This document shows, piece by piece, positions 12,975 through 27,300 of a stretch of DNA of 64,000 bases. Every line of letters begins with the position of its first letter. Positions within the stretch are counted from its first letter, which is position 1. Origin of the DNA: Micromussa lordhowensis (taxonomy: Eukaryota > Cnidaria > Anthozoa > Scleractinia > Lobophylliidae); contig OZ026599.1 of the NCBI GenBank assembly GCA_964020085.1, forward strand, positions 27,837,229 to 27,901,228, written 5' to 3'. The notes below the pieces were generated by a model that worked only from the letters and a program-made list of their open reading frames with translations, did no database searches and was not told where the DNA came from. The position numbers and the translations under genes were made by a program.

Positions 12975-15900
12975 AAAACAAAACAACGATCGGATTAATA
13001 AATACTGGAAGTAGTATCATACTACTAAAGGTTTCAATTTCCCTTCAAAATAAAAAGGACACAGTAATGAGGACATACCACCATCTGTACTGCTCTTTTC
13101 GATTCAGGGGCGAAATTCACGACTGTGACGCAGAGACGAACAGCAGTGTCAATTTGACTAACTCCGGCGGGGTCGGTAGAAGATTCGTAACATGAGTCCT
13201 GGAATTAAAAATAACCCTCTGTTAGTTACACTCCACAGCACTATGGAGCCGTTTCCCACCACTCTGGAGGTAATCACGTGTTTCATTTGATGCTTCTTAG
13301 CGATTGGTTGAAAAGACTAGTGTTCTAGCTAAGCAGAGTAAAGATGCTTTCTTCTCGGCCAATCTAAGACAAGGCAAATGCCAGCTGGGTTATGCCATAG
13401 ATAGTGTACGTCACAAACGTTGCTAAGCAACATGACATGTCCTACCAGAGTACTCGAATAAAAAAAAAGAAATGCTTGCAGATGAAAAGCATCAGAAAGC
13501 ATTGTTGCAATCCTTACAGTAGGTTTCAATGGCTTCTCAGCTCGCACCAGATCCAACAATTCCAGGCTGTCAGGTGAAGGCTTGTCTAATGACGTCAACA
13601 GGGTAAACAGACACTTGGGAGGGATCTGGGTGAGAGGAAAGTTACGTCACATAATAAATTTCAAGACGTCGCCAAACCATAGTTTTATGAATCCATATTT
13701 CACATAATGAGGACAATTACACTTCAAGAACACACATTCACAGACTAGCTGGTACAGATTTCGCAGAATTAAGAACTTGTGAATAAAATGCTGACAGTTT
13801 TTCACAAGGACTGAATCACAAACTTCTGAGTCCCGGTAGAGGTTCGTAACCCCAATCATTTGCACTCCGGTCAGATGCTCTGAGTACTCAGTTAAGGGAG
13901 ACTTAAGGCGACCTCGAAAACTGTTCCAAAGCGCGGACTGCAACACTTGCCAGAAGATTTCCATACTTTCCAAGATCTTTTTCCAGACTCTTTAGTAAGA
14001 ACCTTTCTTAACAAGGTATGACTCTAAAGCCCAATAAAATCCACTTATTAACATACAAACTCTTCTCACAAGAAAATCGGTAAATTTCCGTCCCTCTTTG
14101 ATACGAGAATTTAACTATCAAGATCAATACCTCTTGGTGACCAGTTGTCATATTCTCGTGACTACCAGTCTGAATATTACAGGGACAAGTAAGAAGAACT
14201 TATGTGTTGAGTTTCGAATTTAAAGGAAGCTCACCTTGCCGGAGACGTCGTCGAGTTCAGATTCCTCTTCATTTCCATCAGATCTTGTCTCTAAGAGGAG
14301 TATCGGTGCTACGCTGGCGAAGAGCTGCGAGAGAGAAGAATGAATAGGCACGCTATGAGTGCATGAGTTGGAGGGCTTGTGGGATAATGGTTAGTTGATT
14401 CTAGATCGACAGATGTGAGCCCCGAGTCGGGATAATTGTGTTGTGTTCTTGGGCAAAACACTTAACTTCCACAGTGCCTCGCTCCATCTAGGTGTACAAA
14501 TGGCTATCGGTAAATTGCTAAATGTCAGTGGCTAAACCAGTGACGAACTGGCATTGCATTCGCAGCCAGAAACGTTTCTATAATAGCATCATCGATGTAA
14601 AATGGGCCGACACGAACTCCTTCCCTCCCTTCTCGGGAAAACAACCTTAGATATCCCCACGCTCACTGAAACAAGTACATGGCTCAATCTTTTACTTCTG
14701 CATTACAAGAGACGACACGATAAGCTCCCTGATATTGACAAAACATACATCGTACCAACGCTGTGTGCAGGTAAATAGTAGCTTCACATTCTAAAATATT
14801 TTTCATACAAAGTGCAGCACAAAACGTTGGCCTCATGGTTAGTGCGTTCGACTCTGGAGCAAGCGCTCTGGGTTCGAGCCCTGGCCGGGAACATTGTGTT
14901 GTGTTCTTGGGCAAGACGCTTTACTCTTACGGTGCCTCTCTCCACCCAGGTGTATAAATGGGTACCGGCGAATTTAATGCTGGGGGGGGGGGGGGGTGTG
15001 TGTGTGACCCTGCGATGGACTAGCATCCCATACTGATATAGGGGGGAGTAGAAATACTCCTGGTCGCTTACTACTGAAACCGAAGACACGCTCTGGCTCT
15101 GATGAGCCACTTGGCTCGTATGCAGACTTAACCTTTACCTACAAAACGTTTACTTACGACAAAAGGGGACGAGAAAGAAAGGGGGGAGCGATTGACAACA
15201 ACCCAACCCCCAAGAAACTTACCTGGAGTAGACAAGGTTTTTGATGTAAGACATAGAACTGTTTCATTGTAAACTGCAAATGAGAAAATAAATAGCCGGG
15301 ATTTATCCAGAGTAGTCAAAAGTCCTGGGACACCTTTTCGCCGCAAATGGTCTTTGCCATCGGCTGCCCTCCCATCCCACAATCCACACGTTGTCGTGAT
15401 CTTTTACTACTGTGTGGATGAACAGGAGATAGCCGGGAAATTGAATAACAACTTCTGACTTCAAAAGACTTGGTCGGTATTTTGAGATGTATTTTTGGGA
15501 TGCACGAATTGCCTTCGTATTGAAAAAACAAAACAAAGAAACAACAACAACAACAAAATCCTTGCAGCAACCGCATTCTGAGGTAAGAAGCAACAGGAAT
15601 GGTTACCACTTGGGAATGGAATTGAAACAAAAACTAGAGCTTTTCAGTCTCAGCAAGTCAGACCCTACAAGGCTGTGGCCTGAAATCCTGGGTGCCAAGC
15701 ACTTAAGCTTATATGAAAAAAGTATGTTTTTCCAGTCGCTCAGAGGCAAGCGTTAGTCGCCTGTGGCACCCGGGCGCCTCTAAAGCACAGCCCTGACTTG
15801 TTACTTTCATTAGCTTTGTAAGGCCATGTGATGTAAGATTAGCAGAGAAGTCTTACTTTGTCATTTTTTCTGTCTACTTAAAATGGATTAACACTGACAG

Positions 15901-18900
15901 GTTAGGGAGTCATCACTAACCTCAATAGCTGTCGTGACCATTTCGTTTGATTGGTGATGTGAATAGACTTGAAGCAAAGACGGAAAGATGTGTTGATAGC
16001 TGTAGCGATCAAAAAAACACCAGAGTTAACGTTCAGTATTAAAATTCAACCGCTATATTCTTTGGCATGTGATGAGTCAGCTTAGAGTATGCGAAAGGTG
16101 AACAAAATTAGATACCGCTTACTTACACCAATATCCTCGAGGCATTTCCGTAAAGGTCAGAAAATTTAATCACTTACTTATCTGCATCCTTAAAACTTTC
16201 GAGCTCATTGCACAATTCCTTAGCTCCTTTACGGCCGTTACCTGGGTCGTCACGCAACGCCACTTGCCAGGAGGAGATGGCGTGACGACCCAGATAACGG
16301 CTACAAAGGCGACGAGCAACCAATTCCCGGTAAGGATTATCATGTTTTTTGTTAGTGCTCAAAGGAGGATATTGCTGTACGCTGAACAAAGTAAACTTGA
16401 AAGGTGTCTTTGATGTTTATGCCGTCCTTTCAGTTCTCTCAGCACATTTCTTTTCTGGCACTGTGAGATGCCCACTCCTCCCTCCCCCCCCCCCCGCCCC
16501 CCCCCCCCCCCCAAAAAAAAAACGGAAAGAAAAATGACAGGGAAAGTCACGGCATAGGAAGTCAGTCTGAGATGGCGTCAATGCCAGTCGCTTCTCTGAT
16601 TGGCTTGTAAATTGTGGCGCGCAACTGGCATCCAATCAGAGAAGCTACACGGATCTACACAGTACCACGTAACTTCTTCGCGGAGACAAAAAACGTTTTC
16701 TTTTCCTGGCCAAAAAACAAACAAGCAAACAAACAAATTTGGAGATTACGCCGACATTTCCAGACTATAAAATTAGCGCAAATTTCCTTACCCGTCGCTA
16801 GCAAATATGTGGCTGAAATGAACGGCAATGTTTATAAAGGAAGCCAGGCAAATTCGTAACATGGCGCCGTCTTCGCAGTGAAGTAAAATGGCGCCATTGA
16901 TGACGTTTAGGAAGAGATTCAGGTCCGCCGAGCTCCATGGGAAATCCGTGGACATACACTGGAAGAGTGACGTAATCAGCTGAAAAAGAAACATTATTGT
17001 GGGTTTGTCAAATAGATCAGATGCCAAAATAGCTGTAGAAATGAATGCCTGTGAAAGACTTCCATTCTTCTTCGGATTAGCTAATACACTCTCTTCCCTT
17101 CCATTTCTATTGAGATAGAAGGGAAGCCTTATAAGATCTACCAAGCGAGGCAAAGTAAAGCAAATTAGGACAGAGTAGAGCAACTCAACCAGCAGAGCAC
17201 AGAAACGCGAAGCAAAACAAACTAGAACAAAGCAAAAGCAATGAACCACAGACTATGGGGATAGACAGCAGCGGGTTTCAAATTCTATCACACTCACGAG
17301 AAACTGTTTTTCATATTTGGACACCATGTTTCTACGAAGTCATCTCATCATTTCATGTTATTTTGTCCGTGCCATAGAAGATAAATAAAAGACAAGGGAG
17401 TAGCTTACCGTAACCCAGACACTTTTATGAATAACATCAAGAGCTGCAAGTTCCTGTAGAACAAAAACGAATGTTGTCATTTAATACCTAAAATCGTTAA
17501 GCCAAGTTGAGGATTTCTTTTTCTCAACACCTGTTTGTTCGGAAAGCACTCCTTTATTGGTTATGGTAGCATAACTGATTTTAGTAAACAATGCAGGACT
17601 CTAATATAATATGCACTTAGGTCTGTGCAAATTAAGCGTAGTCCAACTAGTTTTGTAACTTCTTCCACTGGCTATTACAGCACTACTGTAATGATTTGAC
17701 ATCTCCAGTTATTGTATTTGTTTCATGCAGCGTTTCTTGCACTTAGCTCATGAAACACGTGACGCGATCTAACCAATCAGATGCGAAGATACCAGCTTTT
17801 CGTCCAGTCAGGAGCAAGACGAAAAGCCCTTACAGTGCGCTACACGATGCTGTTTCGAGTGCAGGTTAGCTTAAAGTATGTGATGCTTTTTATCGACAAT
17901 TGTGATTGTTTCCGCAATTACCCTGCTTTTCTTTTAACACCTCGTTTTAGCGGTTTTCACTTGATCGTTGAAATTAACTGGCTTTTGCTTTAGTTTTTTA
18001 CATTACCAAGCTTTGTGATTGGTTTAAAAATCTCGCGTCAAAACCAATCTCGCAACCAAAACTAATCACGACTGGATCGTGCACTTTTTCCCGCGCTTTG
18101 TGTAAGCTACGTCTTTGCCTTGCGTTTTGATTGCTTCACAGGATTGTCTGTGTGCTTTGTGATTAGCTAGAGTAATTACACGTACTTTGATTTTGGTTTT
18201 ACGACACTCAATTGAAAACCGCTCTATAGAGCGTTTTCACTCACGTAACCAGCAGCCATGCAAGTTTAAAGGAACAAAAGCAAGTGTTTACATAAGAAAA
18301 GAGTTCAACTCCCACAGAGTTGGTTTGGTACACCAATGTGGCTGCCATGGCGTCACGTGAAAATACTCTATTACAAAAGTACAGGAAAGTAAAAAGTACA
18401 GAAACATCATCATCTTACAGCGCCCTTGATGCCGCCCGCATACAGAGAAAAATCACAGTCGAGAGCTTTGCGGGGAAAAGAGATCTGACGGCTGAACTCT
18501 CCGTGAAGAAACGAGATGTGTTTCTGGAAAAAAAAGAAAAATAGCTTTTTGTTAAACTCTAGCATGGGTTTCAAATACAAGTAGCTTGCGTAGCAGGCGT
18601 TTAACGGGGGAGGGGGGAGGTAAAGCGCGGGTTTTTGTCTCCCTACCCCTTCCCAAGAAACATTATAATGATTCTAAATTGACGCTCACAGGTAATAAAC
18701 GGTCAACTTGCAACTGTTTGAAGCCTAGATTTAAACAGTAACTTCCTTGTTAACGCAGCTACGAGTTAATTTATTATTGCCAACGAGCCAGCCGAGCGAA
18801 GACGCTCGGCTGGCGAGGCGGCAGAGAATAGTGCCGCGCGAAGAATGGCGTATGCGAAAAAATTCTCGATCGAGCTCTGAAAGTGTAACTGTAAGGTGTA

Positions 18901-21305
18901 AGATGTAACAATGGCTCAGTTTGAGCCAATTGCAAGGACGGAACTATTCGAGCTATTGTAGTTTTTAGCCAATCAGGAGGCGCGTTACATCTAGACTTGT
19001 CTCGTAGAATATCATTGTTTTCTTTGCTGTTGTGTTTATCCAACTGTGAACAGTTTCATAGTCTCAGAACATATCGAACCAGTGTGTTTCCTCTCTCACT
19101 TTATCGAAATGAAAGTTCAATTGGGGAGCCTACCCTTTACAAAACTCTTCTTCTAATTCGAATATTCAGGAAAACTGTCAGACAAGAGCAAATCCAAGAC
19201 ACAAAATCGACACGAAAACGAACCAGCGTGTTTACCACAGAATTGAACGAGCGTGTTCATGAATCGAAACAGTGTATTTCTTCTCTGTTTACCTATATCG
19301 AACTGAAAGTTCCATCGGGCAGCTTTTTTGGAAAGATTGTGTTCACCAGTCGAACCACTAGAGCAAATCCAGTGTTGAAATCTAACATATCGAACTGAAT
19401 TTGAGTCGGCAGTGTTTCCGAACAGAACTGAACGAGCGTGTTTATCATACAGTCGAATCCAGTGTTCAAAACACAAATCGGATCTGTTTTGCCACAGAAT
19501 TAAACGAGTCGTGTTCATCAATCAAACTAGCGTGTTTCACTTTGACTTTGCCCATCATATTGAACTGAAAGTTCGACCGAGCAGCGATACATTCCAATAC
19601 TCTTGATATTCAGGGATTGCGTGACGAACGTTACCGGCCGGTAAACGCGTAATAATTTTCTCTCGGTAATGTTTGCAACAGAAGAGAACCAAAAATCCGT
19701 TATGCTGTATTAATAAACCCCTTATTATAGCACTAATTATTTGCTCGTTGGCACTCTATCGATAGGTATACCTAGTAGCGGAGCTCCGGCGGCCGAAGGC
19801 CGCCAAGCGGAGCCCCATACCCATATTAGGAAACTGAAGGGAACCCATGAACTGATTTTCTCATGTGTATCATGGCTAGCGGTATTGCTCGTGGGCGCGT
19901 ACGCACGACGACGACGACGACGGTGGTGGAGTCGCGCAACATGGCGGCCACAATTGACACGTAAACCAAAACGAGGCTTCAGTTTTCGCGGGCTTTCCTT
20001 GTAGGTTGACAGAGCACATGTACCCTTGGTTTAAAGCGTCCTTTGGACATCCATGTTGCAGTCAATTGACACCTGTCAAAACAAGGAATCCGCTGACCAG
20101 TATCACGTGACCATATCGCGGGCTCAAGTTCAGGGCTCATCGAGGTCACGTGTTTTTTTAAAGTTGACCGCTGCCCAAGTGCTGCTTTTTTCGATCAGAT
20201 CGCGGGCTCATGTCAGGATTAACTTGCTGTAAACAGCGTAGGGTTGGTAGGAAGCCGGTTAACGCTAACCCAGGATTAAAATTTAACCGAATTATAACCT
20301 TTTCTTTTGTACAAAGTTTTTTCACTGCTTTTGTTTTGCGTATTTTGCTTTCATTAAAATTCAAAACACAAAAACAATATACAGAAAATCTCACCGCAAA
20401 GTTACAAAACTCAAATCAAAATTCTACTTTATCCTCGGCTAGTTTGATCGGGCTCTGAACAACCCGGCCCAGGAGCTACGCTTTTAGGCTGGCCTAAATC
20501 TATATATTAGTTAAGTATTACTATTCTCATTAATTGCAGCAGACAAGGAAATTATAGAAGTAATTAACTTTAGCGCGAGGTTTGCAAATCACCTGATTGG
20601 GTAAGGCGTTCAACATTGATGAGGTCAGTAAAACTCGACCAATTTCTGCTATCTTGGTTGTAAACGCCTACAAGAGAAAGCAAACGGAAAATTAAGAGGC
20701 GAGAACAGACAAAACTCACGGTTAGAATGTGTTGTTTGGTAACAAAACGAAGGGGTAACGTTATAAACGCCATGGAAATAAACCTGAAAATTTTGGGCCT
20801 GATCTAAAGAGAAGTGTAGCAGCTCTCGTAAGCTTGTAATTCTTTTGGTTGTTAGGTAAAGGTAAAGTCTGCATACGAGCCTAGTGGCTCATCAGGCCGG
20901 AGCTTATCTCGGTTTCAGTAGCATGAAGCGACTAGGAACATTTCTACTCCCCCCTGGATGGGATGCCAGTCCAACGCAGGGTTACCCTCCGCATTAAATT
21001 CGCCGGTACCCATTTATACACCTGGGTGGAGAGAGGCACTGTGAGAGTGAAGTGTCTTGCTCAAGAACACAACACAATGTCCCAGGCACACATGGTTAGT
21101 GTCGAGCACACTAACCATGAGGCCACCGCGCCCCACACTCTCTTTTGGTTGTTAGCAGCTGTTATTGTTTTGGGGGTATGGACATTGTTTCTGTAGTTTG
21201 TTCTATTGTCCTCTCAAAGGGTATCAAGCCATTCATGTGAGACCTCACGAGAGCTGCTACATGACCCGATCTAAACGGCGACACTCACACCTATAGGCGG
21301 ATTCA

Positions 21306-21337
<32 letters not shown>

Positions 21338-24300
21338 TGCATACGGCTTTGCGTACAGAAGGCAACATGTTAGATATGAATTGACTTCAGGCATCTAAAG
21401 AGCTAGTGAAACTTAGTACATGGTGAAATTATTAGCTCTTTGGGTGTAATATTTAGCGAGAAATTGTCTTTCAAAAACTGCAAAATTTCTGGGTGGCAAA
21501 AGCGCTAATGAGCTCATACATTCTTTGTTAAATTTTGAGTTTTTAAACCCGTGTTGCACAAAAAGTATTCAATACATCAGGCTCATATTCACTGGCACAG
21601 TTAATCGTACTATGACCTTTCAATATTCAAAACTGAATTATTTGTAGTTCCATCAAATACTGAATTGCTTGTGCTAATGAAGCAAATACTGTAAACAAGG
21701 ATTCCCCTATCAAGAACGACCGAAACAAAGTCCTGCTATGTGAAGGAGCAAACCCTGACGGCTCTGCATGGAGAAGACAAGATGAACTTTAAAACATGCT
21801 TCTGATTACTGATTCATAACAAATAAATATATAATGATTTGATTTTAAGAAGCACCACTTGACGAACAACCAGATCGTGTTAGGAAGAGAGGATGAATAC
21901 AGATGGAGAGGATACAAATGGGTTACAATTTAAACAAGCTTTAAATCGCGAGGTTCGCAGTTGGAGCAGCTGAAACCAATTGCCGAAAGAGCTTGCTGCA
22001 ACACAGTCATTTTCGACTAACACAACGAATTGAAGCATTTACAGCATTTAGTAACGGCGAGGAAACCCCGTATGGAAGCCATCACTTTCAAGCGGAAGAT
22101 GGCGACCTCTGATACAGATCGATTACAATATAAACAAGTTATAAATTATGTGAGAATGTGTTTGGAGCAGTTGAAAAAAATTGTCGTAAAATCTTGTTGG
22201 AACGCTGTCGTTTTCTATCGTCATAGGAATGAAAGTCACGCAACGCTTCTCCCCCACTAGCGTTGCGTGACGACCCTAATAACGGCTGGGAAGGAGACTA
22301 CAATGAACGCTGATAAACTTTAACATGAACAAAATTTATTGGAGTTAAGGGAACACCTTCAAACAAATGAGTACAGTTCGATTGCTGTACCTGTGCTTGT
22401 CTCTTGTTAAACGCAACCTCCTGGTCCAAAAACTCCAACACCAACAGGGGACTGGGAAAGCCCTTGCGGTGAGTGTACACGTCACGCACATGGTCTCTTT
22501 CCTCGAGTATTTGATCTGAAAAGCATTAAAACATGATAACATTTGTTAACGAACAGAGCCCAAACTACCACAAATGTCACAATGCATCAAATCTTCATCA
22601 GTTAAAAGAACTGCACGAGCAAGATGGCTCACTACTGCATGTGTTTAACGTTGTTGTCAAAAGAAATAGCTGCTTCCCTTGGGTGGGGAAAGCTTTCTCA
22701 TAGCACGTCACCTCACTGCATCTTCTCCCGGTGTCTTAACTAAACATGGACCCGTTAGTACACTAAAGGGGAGAGAAGTTGTGTATTCGTCTTGCTCTCG
22801 AAAGCCGGCAATTGTCATATAATAAACTACTAACCTAGCTAGCTCGAGCCGTACTGGGAAATATTGGCCCTCAGTCGTTTTTCGAGTCGTTTCGTTCTGC
22901 CACGATCTCGGGCCGATATTTTCCGGTACGGCCCTTGCGCTCGGTCAGTAAGAGATAAATATCTTCACTCACCTGATTTTTTATCAGTAAGATATAATTC
23001 TTTTCCTTCGCCACCTTCCGGGAATCGAGACTTGAATGCCTCTAGTACTTTACCAAATGTCATTTCCTTCAAGTGAAAAACGTATGTGAAACGTACGGGT
23101 TAGCAGTGAAATCACACGGAAGAAGGTAGGTGAGAGAAGCATCTTGACCATTGCACATAAGACCTGACATGAATTTCTGTTAAACAGAAAGTGACATAAA
23201 AAGAAGCCGTGTGTGTGGGAAAGAGGGGCAGGGGATTGGTGAAGAGCGAGGAAGGAAGGCAAGCCGCACAACAATATTTTCAGCTGCGTGCGGTTGGCTT
23301 GAAAGGGACTGGTACTGAAGGAAGGTTAATGCAGGACTTACATCATGTACAGGCACCGTCTCTTTGGTTTTCTCCGGATCTTTTTCTTCTTCATTGTTGT
23401 CTTGATCGGGAAGTATAACGCAAAGTTTCTAAAAAGAAGGCAAGGGAAAAAAAGCATTAACCCAAGGGATTCCAAAGAATTCAAAATAATTTATAAAGCT
23501 AAAAGGAAAATTCGGATCCTCGGGATCATTTTTCAGAAATAGAACGACTCCGCCGTTGTTCCTTTTGACATAACAATCTTAAAGGGTAGTTTCCATAAAA
23601 TCCCTTGTTCTTTAATTGTGTGTAAAACTTGCGTTTTCAAGTTATCTATAATCCTCATAAGAAAGCAAAACAATCGACGGAGAAATGTATAAAAAAATCT
23701 ACAGAGGCGACTTTATGCCTTTTATCCTCAAAAGTTATCTGTAAAAGCCCCTGGAAAATAGGCCAAAGCAAATTCGCGCTATAACTCTGTCGGCTTGTGC
23801 TTCCACAGCATTTCTCGTTCTCCCAAACTTCCACTCGTGTTTTTATAACTCGATAGAAACACGGCACATGTTTTCTATTTCTTAAATGATCGATGGAGTT
23901 ACAATTCAAATTTCACGGCAATTGTTTGACGTCGAATAAACAAAAAAACTTAGAAATAAAAACTAGTACCTTTGCACCAGGAACGTTTGAGCTGATACGC
24001 AGGGCATTCTGATAAAACAAAAACAAAATATGACAAAGATTGGATGAATAATATACACTCAGATAACATACGTTTAAAATCAAATTAATAGAAGTTTGAA
24101 TTTTACTCACATCGCAGTGTTCCTTTCTCAGACATTGCTTAAGATCCTTAAGCAAAAATCCTCGTACACTGGGCACCGCCTGTTCAAAAACGTAGTAAGG
24201 TAAGGTGAGACAACTTTATTTAGGAGTCGTAAACGTAGGGAGTGGTTGCCAAATCTCCCGAGCCAGGGGCTCATGATAAAAACGCACGAGATCTTTTAGA

Positions 24301-27300
24301 TCTTATAACCGCACTTTTAAAATTTAACTATTCTCTTAGCACTACAGTGGCAGCGAGCGCAGTGCATATTCCAAAGCAGTCTTTGATTATGCACTTTAAA
24401 TTGTTTAAATTTCTCAGCATCAGTTTAATTAAGAACTTGCGATTGTGGCAATAGTGAAAAGACTCCTTGTGAGTATATCATGCCAGCATCTTATCCTGTA
24501 CTATTTGTGGTCTTTTCATCCTCAGTGCAACAAAGAAAGCCGTCAAGACACAGATCAAAAATTAATATAACTTGTAGTCAAACTGGAACTTAATTAAGCT
24601 TCTAAAGGGATCAACAAATCTGCGCTACAGTAATCAAAACTCATCGAAATCCACACAGGTGTTAAATGCTTGTCATACCCCAACAGAAGGACTCCGAAAA
24701 CGTGCGCTTGTACGATGTTTCGAAAAAACGTTAGTTAGGTAACCAGGCTGTGGAATGTCAAAAACGCTGCAGACAAATCCAAATCGTACGAGAAAATGAA
24801 CTTTGGTGTGTTGTTACGCAAGAAATCCCTAACGATACCTACCTGCCACAACAATGACAAGACCAGCGAGAGCGAGTCCTGGGAACCAGGTTTGTTAGTT
24901 CTGGCACAATACATAGCCACACCGATCTATAAAGAAATGGAATGTACGTTAATTAAACATCAAAATGCTGAACACCTCTACATTGCTGAAGCATACTGAA
25001 CAAAGTATACCAGCCCTCGGAAATGGCAAGAAATACAAAAGAATAAGTTCCTCTTTTTGGCTCAAAACTGCTATTTTTAGTACACTTAAGTCCAGCATAG
25101 CTGCTACGCCGCATGCGCAAGTAGCCACAAAAACGAGAAAGCAAAACAAAACTGGAACGTTTTCCCCGATTTGAACGGGTTTTATGTCCGTAGCACTGCT
25201 ATTTCTTTTTAGCTTAACTGATATTTAATTTTTATTGACCGCGTGATAAAATAAAGACTATCTATCCATTATGTACGTGTTCACAGAGTTGTTGCATTTC
25301 ACACCACCAATTTATCATTAAGTGCCAGCGTTTTGTAAAATGTGATTTGGTTTTTAAGCCTGTCTCACAATTGACATTACTTTCATGTTGCTCTAACTCA
25401 TTCTGTTATGAGAGGATTTTTGTGTGCTGTTTATTGAATATGGTCTTGAGCGGACTTTACGACAACGAGAATAAACAGATAATACTACTCATTGGTGGCT
25501 TATTTCACTGACCAGATTGTTGATGAGGAATCTTGAGGACGTCTGCGGTAGTTCTGTGATGTAGAGAAGCAGTTTCCTTAGTAAGGAGATGTGTTCCTCC
25601 TGTTTATAAGAAAACAAATTAAAACGTGTTATTACTAAAACGTAATGTTAGGTCCTTGTAAAACGCCGCATGATCTCCCCTTTTACTTGGAAATAGGTCC
25701 TTCCCATGACCTGGTCACAAGCTGCAAAATCAGCAATGTTTGGAGGCAAGCTACGCATTGAGACTACTTCCGACACAAAGGTAAGCCAGGCTGGACTGAT
25801 ACGATTTCCTTGTCTTGGAAGTCACACTACGTAACATGCGGCCCAATATGGCTGATTTTGTATACTGTGACAAGGTTGTGCAATTGCGTTTTTCTAGTAA
25901 TCGCCTTGACTTGAAGAGAAACCTTTACAAAAAAAAGTGGTACACATTGAAGAAAAGTTCAAGTTTATTAGAACAACATATAGCACTTGACGAAACAGTT
26001 TTGGCAGAAACGCAGATCTGCAAGCAAAGGGGTTATACTGTAAACGTTTCTAGACACAATTCTGTTAAAGAAAGGAGGCAGCACAACCAAAATGACAAAG
26101 AGAAGATTCCAAACAAACCTGTTTGTCCTTCTTTGTCAACTGCTCTAAAATAGTCCTAAAGAAAAGAACTGGGTCATCGACTAGACACCTCCAAACAAGA
26201 CGACGGGCCACCTCCATCACTGAAGATAAAACAAAGGTGTAGTGAAAGTCCAGTCATATTGTGTGACAATTCGATTGGGTGACAGTTTTTCCTATTTTAA
26301 GTTGCGCGTTTCAGGGAATCTAGCTTGAATAACATTCTTGACAGTCTTACTTAGTTCAGTCGATGATTACCACTTAATTAGCACCAGATTGTAAACGTGT
26401 TTCACTTTATCAACAAAACATGTATGTAAGTTTGCGTGTCAGGTAATATTCCGTGATCAAATAAACTGTTTAGAAGAGGTTGTAAGTCAATCAAATTAGG
26501 TTTCGCTAAGCTTTAAGGAGTGCCGTTTTTTTTAGTACAAGTACACAGTCAGAGCGAGAGAGAAAACATGATCTTAATTTGTGAAGTTTGCGAAGAACGG
26601 CCTAATGAGGGTTTACGTTGATGTGACATATATCTTACTGCCGTAACCAGATGTCTCACTTTTTGTGTTATGATGGTACATCTCCCATGCCATTTCAGTT
26701 TTAATCGTCTGGGCCGGGTTGTTCCAAGCCCCGCCCCGGTTAAGCTAACCCAGGGTTAGCGAGAATTTTGATTCCAAATTTGCAACTGTTTGGTGAGTTT
26801 TTCTGTTTATATTGTCTATCCTTCAGTTTTGAGTTTGAATAATCTCAAACTACCCAAAACATAGGCAGTGAAAAACATTTTCAAACAAGAAAAATTAATA
26901 CTTCGGTTAACTTTTAATCCTGGGTTAGCGTTAACCGGCTTTCGAACAACCCGGGCCAGGCAATTTTACCTGCAAAATGACCTTAGGAGAAACTACAGTG
27001 NNNNNNNNNNNNNNNNNNNNNNNNNNNNNNNNNNNNNNNNNNNNNNNNNNNNNNNNNNNNNNNNNNNNNNNNNNNNNNNNNNNNNNNNNNNNNNNNNNNN
27101 NNNNNNNNNNNNNNNNNNNNNNNNNNNNNNNNNNNNNNNNNNNNNNNNNNNNNNNNNNNNNNNNNNNNNNNNNNNNNNNNNNNNNNNNNNNNNNNNNNNN
27201 GAACCTCGATATAACAAAGGACCTAGCGACTGGCAAAATAAATGAAGAATTGTTCACAAGTCCCCAGCGGCAAATTTGTTAGCTGTAACGAGGATTCGTT

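Larger units (their letters stand above)
17454..20592. other. UNC80 intron; one short exon may remain unidentified
   Basis: Vertebrate UNC80 has about 40 more residues between the segments encoded by the exons at 20593-20667 and 17409-17453. I could not place them here. The region also holds a perfect GC-rich 12-bp hairpin (18787-18814) and diverged internal repeats at about 19060-19600. Confidence 0.45.

Noticed and set aside
12522..12998. 158-codon plus-strand frame
   Set aside because: Overlaps a dispersed repeat tail and reads through it; not protein-like.
18320..18544. 74-codon plus-strand frame (MVWYTNVAAMASRENTLLQK onwards)
   Set aside because: No family, no splice context, within an UNC80 intron. 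Could be a stray exon but nothing supports it.
19741..20004. 87-codon plus-strand frame with an Arg run
   Set aside because: The Arg run comes from a CGA/ACG repeat; no other support.
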